DNA of 55,786 nt from Propionibacteriaceae bacterium (GTDB lineage Bacteria > Actinomycetota > Actinomycetes > Propionibacteriales > Propionibacteriaceae), in the NCBI GenBank assembly GCA_009779115.1, contig WREX01000003.1:1-55786 (forward strand), in the 5' to 3' direction. Positions 1-8,965 of the stretch are shown here, piece after piece. Within the stretch, counting starts at the first letter, position 1, and the number at the start of each line of letters is the position of its first letter. Made by a program: the position numbers and the translations under genes. The notes under the pieces are model-generated. The model saw nothing but the letters and a program-made list of their open reading frames with translations. It did no database searches and had not been told where the DNA came from.

Positions 1-579
1 CAGGATGTCGCCGCGCGGCTCGTTGGGCTTGGGCTCCAGGCCGATGCGGATGTCGTACCCCTGGGATTTGATGTAACCGGCGACCGTGTCGATGCCTTCG
101 GCGTAGCGGTCGAGCGCGGCCTTGTAGTCCTTGGAAGTGTCGTACTCGGCGCCCTCACGACCACCCCACATGACGAAGGTGGTGGCACCCAACTCAGCCG
201 CCAGGTCGACGTTGCGCAGGACCTTCCTCAGGCCATAACGGCGTACGGCCCTGTCGTTGGAGGTGAAGGCGCCGTCTTTGAAGACCGGATGGGAGAAGGT
301 GTTGGTCGTGACCATCTCGCAGACGATGCCGGTGGAGTCCAAGGCCCGCTTGAAGGACGCGATGATTGTTTCGCGCTCGGCATCGGGGGTGCCAAACGGA
401 ACGAGGTCATCGTCATGGAAGGTGATCCCCCACGCGCCGATCTCAGCTAGTTTGTGCACGATGTAAACCGGGTCCATCATCTGACGCGTGGCAGAACCGA
501 ACTGGTCACCGGCCGGCCAGTTGACGGTCCACATGCCGAAAGAAAAGTGATCGTCGCGAGTGGGTGTTGGGATGGACAT
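1..579 (-). CDS. xylA: xylose isomerase, N-terminal part (3' end beyond window)
   Basis: Interconverts D-xylose and D-xylulose in the cytoplasm, the entry step of xylose use. The 193 visible codons align by eye with the actinobacterial class of about 390 residues. The active-site stretch [11 protein letters not shown] lies near residue 53, with the catalytic His about residue 55 and the Asp just after it. [19 protein letters not shown] follows, and [10 protein letters not shown], which carries the metal-binding Glu and substrate Lys, sits at the cut edge. The ATG is preceded by AAGGAGG (586-592) at six bases, a strong ribosome site. It is divergent from the ROK regulator at 1050, which probably represses it. 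Nothing looks damaged; the rest of the gene is outside the window. Confidence 0.95.
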   Translation of the reverse strand, partial: MSIPTPTRDDHFSFGMWTVNWPAGDQFGSATRQMMDPVYIVHKLAEIGAWGITFHDDDLVPFGTPDAERETIIASFKRALDSTGIVCEMVTTNTFSHPVFKDGAFTSNDRAVRRYGLRKVLRNVDLAAELGATTFVMWGGREGAEYDTSKDYKAALDRYAEGIDTVAGYIKSQGYDIRIGLEPKPNEPRGDIL

Positions 580-625
580 GGGCTGCCTCCTTGGGGCGTG
601 TGTCAGGAGACGTCCTGGTCTCCTA

Positions 626-669
626 TTAGTTCTATGGATAAACATATTACTCTTGGGGTGAAACTGCAA
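626..669 (-). promoter_or_regulatory. candidate xylA promoter with overlapping ROK/XylR-type operator
   Basis: On the minus strand TTGCAG (664-669) and TATGTT (641-646) are spaced 17 bp and could be the -35 and -10 of xylA. TTAGTT (626-631), a 9-bp spacer and AACATA (641-646) form an imperfect inverted repeat resembling the TTAGTT/AACTAA half-sites of xylose operators. The right half-site is the -10 box itself, so a bound regulator would block transcription. This is inferred from base pattern only. Confidence 0.45.
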
Positions 670-744
670 CCTGTATTCACAGCGTGGTCGTGTCGCGAGC
701 GTGAGGTTAGTCATGCAGTCACCACGACCGCGGTCCGATCATAA

Positions 745-765
745 GTGGGGATCAGGGATTCCCAC
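745..765. repeat. 21-bp imperfect inverted repeat in the xylA-regulator intergenic region
   Basis: GTGGGGAT and ATTCCCAC flank a 5-bp spacer, matching at 7 of 8 positions. It could be a second operator or a small hairpin. The rest of the 580-1049 intergenic stretch shows no convincing gene; the open frame running into the regulator from 849 has non-coding character. Confidence 0.3.
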
Positions 766-1049
766 GCGGAATCACCAATACTAAGATACGTTGTCAGATG
801 TGAAGACCTGTGACACGACCTGCGGAGGTGATGTGATGTCGGTGCCCAATGTCGTACTGCCTACATCGACAAGGGCATGGATGTCCGACCCAGGACACTT
901 CCCCACCAGGGCCGTACAAGCAAGAAGATGTGAGCGAAGAGTGTTCACACCACAGTCGTTCCACCAACAACCTGAGAAAACGTGACAGTATTGATGTCAT
1001 CAATGCACTCAGCGCACACCCCCCCTTGCCACTACCGAAAGACCACGCC

Positions 1050-2348
1050 GTGACAAGACCTCCACGCCACCCACGCCTGGCGTCAACGCAAACAATGGTA
1101 CGAGCCGGGCAGCGATCCTTGCGCGATCACAATCTTTGCCTGGTTTTCTCCCTGATCGCCTCGGCGCCAGCCGAGAGCCCACGCTCACGAGCCGACCTGG
1201 CAGAGATGACAGGCCTGACGAAAGCCACCGTGTCCTCCCTGGTCACTGACTTGCGTACAGCGGGCCTGCTGTCCGAACTCGATCCGGTCACTCCACACCG
1301 AGTGGGCCGCCCGGCGGTGCCGCTGGTGGTCGCCGAGGGCACCGTCGCTTCTCTCGGGATGGAGATCAACGTTGATTTCTTGGGAATCCGGGCCCTGGAC
1401 CTGACAGGCGCCGTGTTGGCGGAATCCTTCGAGACCAGGAATCTGCCCCACACGGAACCTGATGTCGCGTTCTTAGTCCTTGTCAGACAGGTGTACGACG
1501 TGGTGCTACGTCTGATGAACGATTCAGTCCGCCTGATCGGAGCGTGTCTGGCCCTGCCCGGAATCGCCGATCACCCGTACGGTCCCCTGCGCCTCGCGCC
1601 CAACCTGGGCTGGCGGGATGTCGACGTACCCCAGGGAATGGAAACAGCTCTTGATGCCCTGAGCCAGGAGTTGGGCGACGAAGCCAATCCCGGGGTCCTC
1701 AGTGCTGTGCGTTCCCTGCTCACCGACGATCTGCGAGTCGAGAACGAGGCCAATCTCGCCGCCCGTACGGAGATCAACAAGCACCGGGACACATCCTTCA
1801 TCTATGTGTCGGGCGAGATCGGAATTGGCGCGGCCATCGTGGTCGACGGGCACGTCTTCTCCGGACTGCACGGCTGGGCCGGGGAGATCGGGCATCTTGT
1901 CGTCGATCCGCACGGGCCGGTGTGCGCGTGCGGCGCCACGGGTTGCCTGGAGACGTACGCAGGCAAGCGGGCTTTCATGGCTGCTGCGGGGCTGGAGCCC
2001 GATGGCTGCGTTCACCTTCTGGTGGAAGCCTGCCAGCGCGAGGACCCCACCGCCATCGCCGCCATCGAGCAGGTCTCGGAATCTCTTGGTATCGCCCTGG
2101 CCAATTGCATCAACATCGTCGACGTCAACAGGATTGTCCTAGGTGGGAATTTCGCACCCCTGGCGGACCTCCTGCGCCCGGGTCTGATGGTCCAGATCCG
2201 GTCCAGAGTCCTGGCATCTCGCCTGGTCAGTGAAGAGTTTCAGATCTCTGCCTCAACGACCGGGCCACACGCTGGAGCTACCGGTTCCGCGCTGGCCGTG
2301 CTGGACCAGGCTGTGGCGGATCCCACGTCACGGCTGTGGAAGGTGTGA
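1050..2348 (+). CDS. ROK-family transcriptional regulator (XylR-like)
   Basis: About 432 residues. An N-terminal winged helix-turn-helix (SLRDHN, then SRADLAEMTGLTKATVSSLV) is followed by a ROK sugar-kinase-like domain. The ROK zinc motif is present as CACGATGCLE, preceded by GEIGHLVVDP. Such proteins repress sugar genes and are released by the sugar. The divergent position next to xylA points to xylose control, though other sugars are possible. The open frame extends upstream to 849, but that part reads like non-coding DNA. GTG 1050 gives the usual ~25 residues before SLRDHN; ATG 1095 is the alternative. Neither has a strong ribosome site, so the exact start is uncertain. Confidence 0.85.
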   Translation: MTRPPRHPRLASTQTMVRAGQRSLRDHNLCLVFSLIASAPAESPRSRADLAEMTGLTKATVSSLVTDLRTAGLLSELDPVTPHRVGRPAVPLVVAEGTVASLGMEINVDFLGIRALDLTGAVLAESFETRNLPHTEPDVAFLVLVRQVYDVVLRLMNDSVRLIGACLALPGIADHPYGPLRLAPNLGWRDVDVPQGMETALDALSQELGDEANPGVLSAVRSLLTDDLRVENEANLAARTEINKHRDTSFIYVSGEIGIGAAIVVDGHVFSGLHGWAGEIGHLVVDPHGPVCACGATGCLETYAGKRAFMAAAGLEPDGCVHLLVEACQREDPTAIAAIEQVSESLGIALANCINIVDVNRIVLGGNFAPLADLLRPGLMVQIRSRVLASRLVSEEFQISASTTGPHAGATGSALAVLDQAVADPTSRLWKV

Positions 2349-2420
2349 AGACACCACTCTTTTCACAGCACGCTCACCGACCGGTCATCGAGGATGGGAC
2401 CCTGCACCCATGAGCTTCTC

Positions 2421-3410
2421 TCAGCAAGACACGAATCTCTCAGAATTGGCTGACTCCAGCGCCGCCTCGACGACGCGCAGAGTACGCACTCCCTCGGCCA
2501 TGGTCACAACGGTGGTGGACCGGCCCAGGACTGCGTCCCGGAAGGCTTCGAGTTCGACCCGGAGCGGCTCGCGCTTGGGGAACGCGTACCGGATGACGTC
2601 ACCCTCGGACACACCGCGAAAAGCCGACACAGTGTCCCACTGAGTGGGAACAGTTCCATTGGAATAGTAAAGCAGGTCTGCGGTCAGAGTATCCGCAACA
2701 AACATGCCCCGGTCGCCAGCAACGATCGTGACCCTCTCTTTCATCGGGGACAGCCAGTTGACGACATGGTTGACGATCACGCCGTTGCCGAGTGTTCCGG
2801 TGATCAGCAGCATGTCCTCGTGGGTGTTCCCAGTACGGTAGGCAACCCTCGCGCCGACGGACACGTACGGAGAATGAGCCACCCATGACGTTGAATCGAT
2901 GTCGTGACTGGCCAAGTCCCTTCCCACTCCGACATCGACGATCCGGCCCGGGAAAGGCCCTTGCCGACGGGTGGTGATTTGGAAGATCTCGCCCAGTTGC
3001 CCCTCTGCGATACGTCGGCGCATCTCTTGGAGGGACGCGTTGTACCGCTCAATGTGGCCCACCGCGCCCACGATCCCGGCCGCGTCGAAAGCCTTGGCCA
3101 TGCCTACCCCGGCCTCAACCGAATGGGAGATGGGTTTTTCCACCATGGTGTGGACCCCTGCCGCAGCCAACTTCAGGGCCGCATCCTCGTGATATCGGGT
3201 CGGCACCGCGACGATCGCCAGGTCGATACCATGACGGATCAGATCATCGACATCCGGCAGAATCGGGCAGTCTCCCGCGACGCCGTGCCGGTCCCCCGCG
3301 GGATCCACCACGGCGACCAAATCTACTCCCTCGAGATCTCTGAGGATGCGGGCGTGATGACGCCCCATCATTCCGACTCCGACCAAACCGGCCCTCAGTT
3401 GCGTCATCAT
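2421..3410 (-). CDS. Gfo/Idh/MocA dehydrogenase, probable UDP-N-acetylglucosaminuronate 3-dehydrogenase (WlbA/WbpB-like)
   Basis: A 329-residue NAD-dependent oxidoreductase. The Rossmann loop GVGMMGRHHA is at residues 10-20, and the family motif EKPIS follows the cofactor domain. In WlbA/WbpB systems this enzyme oxidises C3 of UDP-GlcNAcA to allow amination by the next enzyme. The start overlaps the stop of the aminotransferase gene by ATGA, so the two are co-translated. It is the last gene of the four-gene operon and runs toward the ROK gene, with 72 bp between the two stops. The family alone would not give a substrate; the assignment rests on the operon. Other Gfo/Idh sugar dehydrogenases remain possible. 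Confidence 0.8.
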   Translation of the reverse strand: MMTQLRAGLVGVGMMGRHHARILRDLEGVDLVAVVDPAGDRHGVAGDCPILPDVDDLIRHGIDLAIVAVPTRYHEDAALKLAAAGVHTMVEKPISHSVEAGVGMAKAFDAAGIVGAVGHIERYNASLQEMRRRIAEGQLGEIFQITTRRQGPFPGRIVDVGVGRDLASHDIDSTSWVAHSPYVSVGARVAYRTGNTHEDMLLITGTLGNGVIVNHVVNWLSPMKERVTIVAGDRGMFVADTLTADLLYYSNGTVPTQWDTVSAFRGVSEGDVIRYAFPKREPLRVELEAFRDAVLGRSTTVVTMAEGVRTLRVVEAALESANSERFVSC

Positions 3411-4504
3411 GCACCAGCCTTCGCCACAGTGTTCACTGCATTCACGATTCTGGCCAGATCGGACTGGCTCAGGGACGGGTGAACGGGCAAAGACATCACT
3501 TCACGCGCGGCCTTGTCTGTTTCGGCCAAGTCACTGTCAGGCGCGTACTGGACCAATGAAGCCAATCGATGGCACGGGATGGGATAGTAGACGCCGCTGC
3601 CCACACCGTATTCTTCCCGCAACGCCTTGACGAAACCATCCCGGTCGTCCAAGACCCGGATGGTGTACTGGTGATACACATGGACCGCTCCAGCGGCGAC
3701 AGTGGGGATGACCACTGATTCCAGGTTTGCGTCGAAGAAAGCCGCATTGGCCTGGCGAGTAGCGGTCCAGGCGTCGACCTTGGTGAGTTGGACTCGCCCG
3801 ATCGCCGCATGGACATCGGTCATCCGGGCATTGAAGCCCACGATTTCGTTGGCGTACTGCTTCTCCATCCCCTGGTTGCGCAAGAGCCGCAGTGTACGAG
3901 CCATATCAGGGCTGTCAACGGAAACCATGCCCCCCTCCCCCGATGTCATGTTCTTGGTCGGGTAGAGGCTAAACATGGCGAAGGTGCCGAAGGTCCCCAC
4001 CTCACGGCCATGCAAAGACGCGCCGTGGGCTTGGGCCGCATCCTCGAACAGTGGAATGGCGTGGCGGTCGGAGATGGCCTGCAACTCATCCATCCGGGCC
4101 GGATGGCCATAAAGGTGAACGGGCATGATCCCACGCGTGGATGAGGTGATCGCCGCTTCGACCTCAACTGGATCCAGGCAGTACGTCTCCGGCTCAATGT
4201 CGACGAACACTGGCTTCGCTCCAGTCAGAGCCACGGCATTTGCAGTGGCGGCGAAGGTGAACGACGGCACGATGACCTCGTCGCCCGGCCCGATACCAGC
4301 AGCGAGAAGACCCAGGTGAAGACCCGATGTGCCCGAATTGACGGCCACAACAGGACGTCCCGAAACGAAGTGGTCGGAGAACTCTTGCTCGAAGGCGGCC
4401 ACCTCAGACCCCTGGGCCAACATCCCACTGGCGAGGACATGGTCCACAGCAGCCCTCTCTTCAGCGCTGATGATCGGTTTTGCGGGGGGAATAAAGTCGT
4501 TCAC
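3407..4504 (-). CDS. DegT/DnrJ/EryC1/StrS aminotransferase, probable UDP-3-keto-sugar aminotransferase (WbpE/WlbC-like)
   Basis: A 365-residue PLP-dependent sugar aminotransferase. The substrate/PLP region NSGTSGLHL, the aspartate in FEDAAQAHGA and the Schiff-base lysine in SLYPTKNMTSGEGG (about K184) are all present. It should transfer an amino group from glutamate to the 3-keto-UDP-GlcNAcA made by the downstream dehydrogenase. GTG 4504 was chosen over the upstream ATG 4570. It has GAGGTG about six bases upstream and overlaps the acetyltransferase stop as GTGA, like the other joints of this operon. The start also places the usual PPAKPIIS near the N terminus. Confidence 0.87.
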   Translation of the reverse strand: MNDFIPPAKPIISAEERAAVDHVLASGMLAQGSEVAAFEQEFSDHFVSGRPVVAVNSGTSGLHLGLLAAGIGPGDEVIVPSFTFAATANAVALTGAKPVFVDIEPETYCLDPVEVEAAITSSTRGIMPVHLYGHPARMDELQAISDRHAIPLFEDAAQAHGASLHGREVGTFGTFAMFSLYPTKNMTSGEGGMVSVDSPDMARTLRLLRNQGMEKQYANEIVGFNARMTDVHAAIGRVQLTKVDAWTATRQANAAFFDANLESVVIPTVAAGAVHVYHQYTIRVLDDRDGFVKALREEYGVGSGVYYPIPCHRLASLVQYAPDSDLAETDKAAREVMSLPVHPSLSQSDLARIVNAVNTVAKAGA

Positions 4505-5109
4505 TGCGTCACCTCTCTGAGGACTCCGTCGGTCTCCACGTACGTTTGCGCCGTCACCGGGCATACCCACTGACTTCCCACAATACCCGGAATCAGGCGC
4601 ACACCAGCTCTGCCGACCCAGCCGATCCGCCGGGCGGGCACACCAGCGACCAACCCATAATCGGGTACATCCTTGACAACAACGGATCCTGCCGCGACGG
4701 TAGCCCAGGCTCCGATGGTCACCGGAGCCACACAGACGGCGCGGGCCCCCACAGAGGCTCCTTCACCGATGGTCACCCCCACCGGTTCCCAGTCGTGGGC
4801 GCTCTTCTGGGTGCCGTCGGGATTGATCGCCCTGGGATAAGTGTCGTTCGTCAAGACGACTGCCGGGCCGATGAACACCCCGTTCGCCAACCGGGCGGGT
4901 TCATAGACCAAGGCATAGTTCTGGACCTTACAGTTGTCACCCAGGATGACGCCCGTGCCGATGTAGGCGCCTCGGCCGATGATGCAGTCCTTCCCCAGTT
5001 GGGCGTCTTCGCGCACCTGGGCGAGGTGCCAGATGGAACAGCCGTGACCGATGACCGCCGATTCGGCGACATCAGCGGAAGCCATGATCCTCACAGTGGG
5101 CTCAGTCAT
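4501..5109 (-). CDS. left-handed beta-helix N-acetyltransferase (WbpD/WlbB-like)
   Basis: A 202-residue hexapeptide-repeat acyltransferase. Repeated [I/V]G-x4 turns (VIGHGCSIWHLAQV, GRGAYIGTGVILGDN, VTIGEGASVGARA, TIGAWATVAAGSVV) form the helix. VPARRIGWVG is the usual exit. In this pathway it acetylates the 3-amino group of UDP-GlcNAc(3NH2)A with acetyl-CoA. The ATG at 5109 overlaps the dehydrogenase stop as ATGA and has GGGAGGGG upstream; the longer frame to 5157 would sit inside the previous gene. The C terminus carries about 30 extra residues (SQWVCPVTAQTYVET) typical of the WbpD/WlbB group. Confidence 0.85.
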   Translation of the reverse strand: MTEPTVRIMASADVAESAVIGHGCSIWHLAQVREDAQLGKDCIIGRGAYIGTGVILGDNCKVQNYALVYEPARLANGVFIGPAVVLTNDTYPRAINPDGTQKSAHDWEPVGVTIGEGASVGARAVCVAPVTIGAWATVAAGSVVVKDVPDYGLVAGVPARRIGWVGRAGVRLIPGIVGSQWVCPVTAQTYVETDGVLREVTQ

Positions 5110-6419
5110 CGTATTACCCCTCCCGATCCCAGGACGAGACGGGGGGTACCCACCCACGCCTGGGGATCTGTCACGTTGCGCCCGTCAAACAACAGGCGTA
5201 TTCCTGGCAGATCTACCGGAGTGATGCTGCGATAGTCCTGGTGATCGGTCTGGACGATCGCCGCGTCGACGGTCTCGCCGAAGTGGTAGGCCGTCAATCC
5301 CAAGGCACTCAATTCCTCGTCAGAGTACATCGGGTCGTTGACCAGAGCAATCGCGCCGGAATCCCGCAATGCCTCCACCGTGGGAAATACCCCCGAGAAG
5401 GCGGTTTCTTTGACGCCCCCGCGATAAGCGGCTCCGAGGACGGCGACGCGCAAGCCGGTCAGGTCGCCCAGGACCTCGGCCACTCGACCAACGACGCGTG
5501 CGGGCATGGACGCGTTCAACAGTCGTGCCGTACGGACGATCTCGGCGTCGCGGTCGGTGGACAGGTACAGCCTCGGATAGACGGGAATGCAATGCCCGCC
5601 CACGGCAATCCCCGGACGATGAATGTGACTGTACGGCTGAGAGTTGCAAGCATCAATGACCGTATAAGCGTCCACCCCAATCGTGTCGGCGTACAACGCG
5701 AATTCATTCGCCAGCCCGATGTTCACGTCACGGAAAGTGGTCTCCGCCAGCTTCGCCAACTCCGCAGCTTCGGGTGATCCGAGATCCCAGACCCCATTGT
5801 CCCGGGCCAGGTCCGCACGCGGTTCGAACTGGAGAACAGCTTCATAGAAGGCCCTCGCCCGTACTGCCCCTTCCTCGCTCAGAGCCCCGATAAGTTTGGG
5901 ATATCGGCGCAAGTCGGAAAAGACACGCCCGGTCAAAACCCGTTCGGGCGAGAAGACTAGATGGAAGTCGCTGCCCTCATGCAAACCGGATTCCTGCTCA
6001 AGCATCGGCTTCCACCGATTGCGCAAGGTTCCCACAGGAAGAGTCGTTTCGTACGATATCAGCGTCCCCGCGGTGAGGTGTTGTCCCACAGACCTCGTCG
6101 CGGAGTCCATCCAGCCGAAATCAGGCTCCCACGTGGACTCGTCAACGAACAATGGCACAACAACGACCACTGCGTCAGCACCAGGGATCGCTTCAGCATA
6201 ATCAGTGGTAGCCCGCAGTTTTCCAGCCGGTACGAGTACACTCAGCTTGTCTTGGAGATGGGCTTCCCCCGGGAACGGTTCTTTTGCCGCGTTGACAGCC
6301 TCGACCGTGGTGGGGTTGACATCGACTCCGATCACCTCATGACCGCGGTCCGCAAATTGAACAGCTAGTGGGAGACCAATTTTCCCTAATGCCACGACCA
6401 CAATACGCACGTCCAGCAC
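5106..6419 (-). CDS. nucleotide-sugar 6-dehydrogenase (UDP-N-acetylglucosamine dehydrogenase, WbpA-like)
   Basis: About 437 residues of the UDP-glucose/GDP-mannose dehydrogenase family. It has an N-terminal NAD domain (IVVVALGKIGLPLAVQF), a central helical domain with the ETTLPVGT motif and FSPERV, and the catalytic cysteine in GGHCIPVYP (about C277). It oxidises C6 of a UDP-N-acetylhexosamine to the uronic acid, the first committed step of the operon. Start choice is unsure: GTG 6419 and GTG 6410 both fit the family N terminus, neither has a good ribosome site, and ATG 6461 would add an atypical leader. It is the first gene of the operon and lies downstream of a candidate promoter. Confidence 0.88.
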   Translation of the reverse strand: MLDVRIVVVALGKIGLPLAVQFADRGHEVIGVDVNPTTVEAVNAAKEPFPGEAHLQDKLSVLVPAGKLRATTDYAEAIPGADAVVVVVPLFVDESTWEPDFGWMDSATRSVGQHLTAGTLISYETTLPVGTLRNRWKPMLEQESGLHEGSDFHLVFSPERVLTGRVFSDLRRYPKLIGALSEEGAVRARAFYEAVLQFEPRADLARDNGVWDLGSPEAAELAKLAETTFRDVNIGLANEFALYADTIGVDAYTVIDACNSQPYSHIHRPGIAVGGHCIPVYPRLYLSTDRDAEIVRTARLLNASMPARVVGRVAEVLGDLTGLRVAVLGAAYRGGVKETAFSGVFPTVEALRDSGAIALVNDPMYSDEELSALGLTAYHFGETVDAAIVQTDHQDYRSITPVDLPGIRLLFDGRNVTDPQAWVGTPRLVLGSGGVIR

Positions 6420-6466
6420 TGTACCATTCAGCACGAATGCGACAAACCCAGATACGTACAATGAGG

Positions 6467-6496
6467 CCTATACGATGAACGACGCTGTCATGTCAG
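6467..6496 (-). promoter_or_regulatory. candidate promoter of the uronic-acid operon
   Basis: On the minus strand CTGACA (6491-6496) and TATAGG (6467-6472) are 18 bp apart, about 45-50 bp before the first gene. Weak match, no other evidence. The remainder of 6497-6728 shows no gene. Confidence 0.3.
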
Positions 6497-6728
6497 CTAG
6501 TCAGCACTTCTCCCACTGATTCATTTGAACCATGGGGCGGGATTAGACCATGGCAAGGACTCCTGATTCGTTATTGTCAGACCGCTGCTCCTGATAAAAG
6601 ATAAATAATCAGTCCACTCGGTGCCCCTCCAGCGGATCGTGGTCATTCGCCTAAGGAACCCCTGTCACAATTGAAGACATCATCAGATCGCAACCCGTGT
6701 CGACACAATTACTGCTTTGGATGAAACC

Positions 6729-6772
6729 TCGTTGGGTCGGTTCCCATGGGCAAATGGGAACCGACCCAACGA
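6729..6772 (-). terminator. strong hairpin terminator after the protease gene
   Basis: A perfect stem of 19 bp (6729-6747 with 6754-6772) around the 6-base loop GGGCAA. It starts 22 bp after the protease stop on the minus strand. There is no clear T-run on either side, so it may act in both directions or mainly protect the mRNA 3' end. Confidence 0.75.
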
Positions 6773-6794
6773 ATTATTCTACGGGATATTCCCC

Positions 6795-8300
6795 CTAGCC
6801 AATAAACTTGAAACCACTCCATCCCTTGAACCCGATCTGTGCTCTGACGCTGTAGGACGTCCCCGTCCCATTGTTCTTCCACCACCACAACGTTCCGTCA
6901 TTCAGGACAGCAATGATGTCAGCGACCCTGTCGCCGTTGAGGTCGGACAACCAAATACTGGTGTACGGTTTCCAACCCACGCCAATCTGCTTCCACGAAC
7001 TGTAGGGAGAAGTAGCGGACTTCGTATTCGTGTACAAACGCAAAGTTCCATCAGGCAGTGCTCCGACGATGTCCGCGTAACCATCGCCCGTGACATCACC
7101 AACGGCAAGATGGGTGAAACTCTGCCACCCCACACCAATCTTTATCTTCGAGCTATACGGGTGAGAGGCGACTCTGGTATTGGGGTACAGAAACAGTTGA
7201 CCATCAGACTGGGCCACGACGATGTCTGCGTATCCATCACCCGTGACATCACCAACCTCAAACTGAGTGAAATGTTGCCACCCAACACCGACCTTGATAC
7301 CAGCACCACTCGCATTCGGATACAACATCAAATCCCCGTTGGATTTGACAGCGAGAATGTCCGCCTTACCGTCACCAGTGACATCACCGACCCCGAACTT
7401 GACGGTGGCCCCCCATCCTGGACTTACCTTAGTGCCAAGATTGAAGGGAGTGAGATTGCCATTGTTCGTGTAGGAATAGAGATAGTCATTCGAATAAATT
7501 CCAACAATATCGGCCAACTGATCACCATTGAGATCACTATTGGAACCAGCCTTGGGCGCCGGAGTGACTTTGTAACCCGTCGCCTGGTACGCCTCATACA
7601 CGTCCTGGTCAACCACAGACCACGAGAGGTATCCATAACCACTCTGGCCCCAGGCTGTGCCCCAAGAGTTTTGGATGCGGAGCCCAGTGCTGTTGTAACC
7701 CACTGCAAGCACCGCATGTGCTCCAAGGACAGAACCCTTGGTGTCCGTGTCAATATATGAACTAGACTTCAGATTCTCAAATCCAGGTCTCACATAGAAA
7801 CTGATGGCAACTGGGCTTCCATTGGCAAGTGCTTGTTTCAGGACACTCTCAGCGATTGATTTAACGCCGCTTTTCCCCTTGAAAAGGGTCTTGTAGCCAG
7901 TCAACTTGAATTGAGCAGCCGCAGTCCGATCACCGGTAGTCGGCTGCGCCTGCCAATTCGTTGATCCATGAGAATAATGGATCACAGTATCATTGCCTTG
8001 CAGTATCGCTTGTTTAACCGCAGCTTCGAGATAGGCACCACCATCACGCGTCGGTTTCCCTTGATTGGTTTGCGAATATGAGTACATTGGTTCGAACCAC
8101 TGCACTGCTTGGTTGGCCTTTTTCGCGTACCATCCCATCATGTCGTGAGCAACCGCCCAACCCGTGCAGGAGCTGATTTGACCCTGATTTCCGACGGGTA
8201 CCGCCCATGACGACAAGTCAACCGATGCAGGTGACCCCGCAACCTTTGAACTTGATACTACCTTTGGTGCTACAGTTGTTGTTGGTACCAGCGCCCCCAT
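6795..8300 (-). CDS. secreted papain-like (C1) cysteine protease with FG-GAP/VCBS repeats
   Basis: The N-terminal ~240 residues form a C1A peptidase. The catalytic Cys is in GQISSCTGWAVAHD, His in LGAHAVLAVGY and Asn in IQNSWGTAWGQSGYGY. About five FG-GAP/VCBS-type repeats follow (DLNGDQLADIVGI, DVTGDGKADILAV, DVTGDGYADIVVA, DVTGDGYADIVGA, DLNGDRVADIIAV), a calcium-binding propeller often used for surface binding. The likely role is an exported protease acting on surface or host proteins. The first in-frame ATG is 8300, but a convincing signal peptide is encoded in the same frame just upstream without a usable start (next entry). The gene may therefore be impaired or start in an unusual way. 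It sits beside glycan genes but has no obvious role in them. Confidence 0.82.
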   Translation of the reverse strand: MGALVPTTTVAPKVVSSSKVAGSPASVDLSSWAVPVGNQGQISSCTGWAVAHDMMGWYAKKANQAVQWFEPMYSYSQTNQGKPTRDGGAYLEAAVKQAILQGNDTVIHYSHGSTNWQAQPTTGDRTAAAQFKLTGYKTLFKGKSGVKSIAESVLKQALANGSPVAISFYVRPGFENLKSSSYIDTDTKGSVLGAHAVLAVGYNSTGLRIQNSWGTAWGQSGYGYLSWSVVDQDVYEAYQATGYKVTPAPKAGSNSDLNGDQLADIVGIYSNDYLYSYTNNGNLTPFNLGTKVSPGWGATVKFGVGDVTGDGKADILAVKSNGDLMLYPNASGAGIKVGVGWQHFTQFEVGDVTGDGYADIVVAQSDGQLFLYPNTRVASHPYSSKIKIGVGWQSFTHLAVGDVTGDGYADIVGALPDGTLRLYTNTKSATSPYSSWKQIGVGWKPYTSIWLSDLNGDRVADIIAVLNDGTLWWWKNNGTGTSYSVRAQIGFKGWSGFKFIG

Positions 8301-8417
8301 ACCGTGTGTCGTAGCACCCTGAGCTGAGGTCGGGCTCAGGACTGCTCCAGCAATGACTAGCCCGAAAACTGCCGCCGCTGCGATGAAGCGCGTGCGAGAC
8401 CTGGATCAAAATGTCAT
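8301..8417 (-). other. signal-peptide coding stretch cut from its ATG by an in-frame TGA
   Basis: Read in the protease frame, 8405-8301 encodes SRSRTRF followed by IAAAAVFGLVIAGAVL and SPTSAQGA, a textbook secretion signal with an Ala-rich cleavage zone. The in-frame ATG at 8417 is followed by ACA TTT and then TGA (8408-8406). No ATG, GTG or TTG lies between that stop and 8300 in this frame. Possible readings are a nonsense mutation, a sequencing error, stop readthrough, or a rare start codon such as CTG or ATC. Confidence 0.6.
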
Positions 8418-8965
8418 GACATTCACGAATGGTTGGGACGACGCCTCACTGGGAGGTGCTTCGCCCCTCCTCCTTCCAAAAAGGACGTGGCCCGAAGGGA
8501 CCCTTACAGCTTGCGCATACTTGCGTAAGCCACATACAAAAATAAGCTACTCATTTTTTAACTCGCATCACGACTGTCTTGAATGTCGGCTGGTTCACGA
8601 ACTCGATGACTTATGGCAAGTACGGGGACAAGGGTCATAGGGTAAAAACGCTCCACCAGAAAAATACCAGCATGTCAATAAACGGAGCGACTCACTTCCA
8701 CTCCAGGGCAACACCATTCCTCCTACAGGCCAAACTAAGATGAACTTAAGGACACCGACACAAGCATGGAAATCTCGGTCTTGGCGACTCGGACCATGTC
8801 GGGTGTGTTTTTCGCTTGGGATTGGGTTGACAAGGTGGCTTAATATTGCTGTTGTGTGCTTGGTGAGATCCAAATAACCACAACCGATAAAAGTGACCCA
8901 TCTCAAGACGTAGTCCCCCAATGGATAAGTAGATCATTCTGCTGATGCTACGTTGGAGAGATGTG
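8418..8965. other. gene-poor intergenic region upstream of the protease
   Basis: No convincing gene on either strand. It holds a 22-bp imperfect palindrome (GCTTGCGCA 8509-8517, TGCGTAAGC 8522-8530; 8 of 9 pairs) and a small GGAGG/CCTCC hairpin near 8450-8475. Both are in the likely leader of the minus-strand protease gene, so a structured leader or operator is possible. The base composition is lower in GC than in the housekeeping flanks. Confidence 0.35.

Noticed and set aside
849-1049. N-terminal extension of the ROK regulator
   Set aside because: The residues are His/Pro/Arg-rich and lie before the normal family N terminus; translation from 1050 or 1095 is more likely.
6717-7760. Plus-strand frame opposite the FG-GAP repeats of the protease
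   Set aside because: It starts within the terminator region and mirrors the repeat structure of the real gene; no ribosome site or domain.
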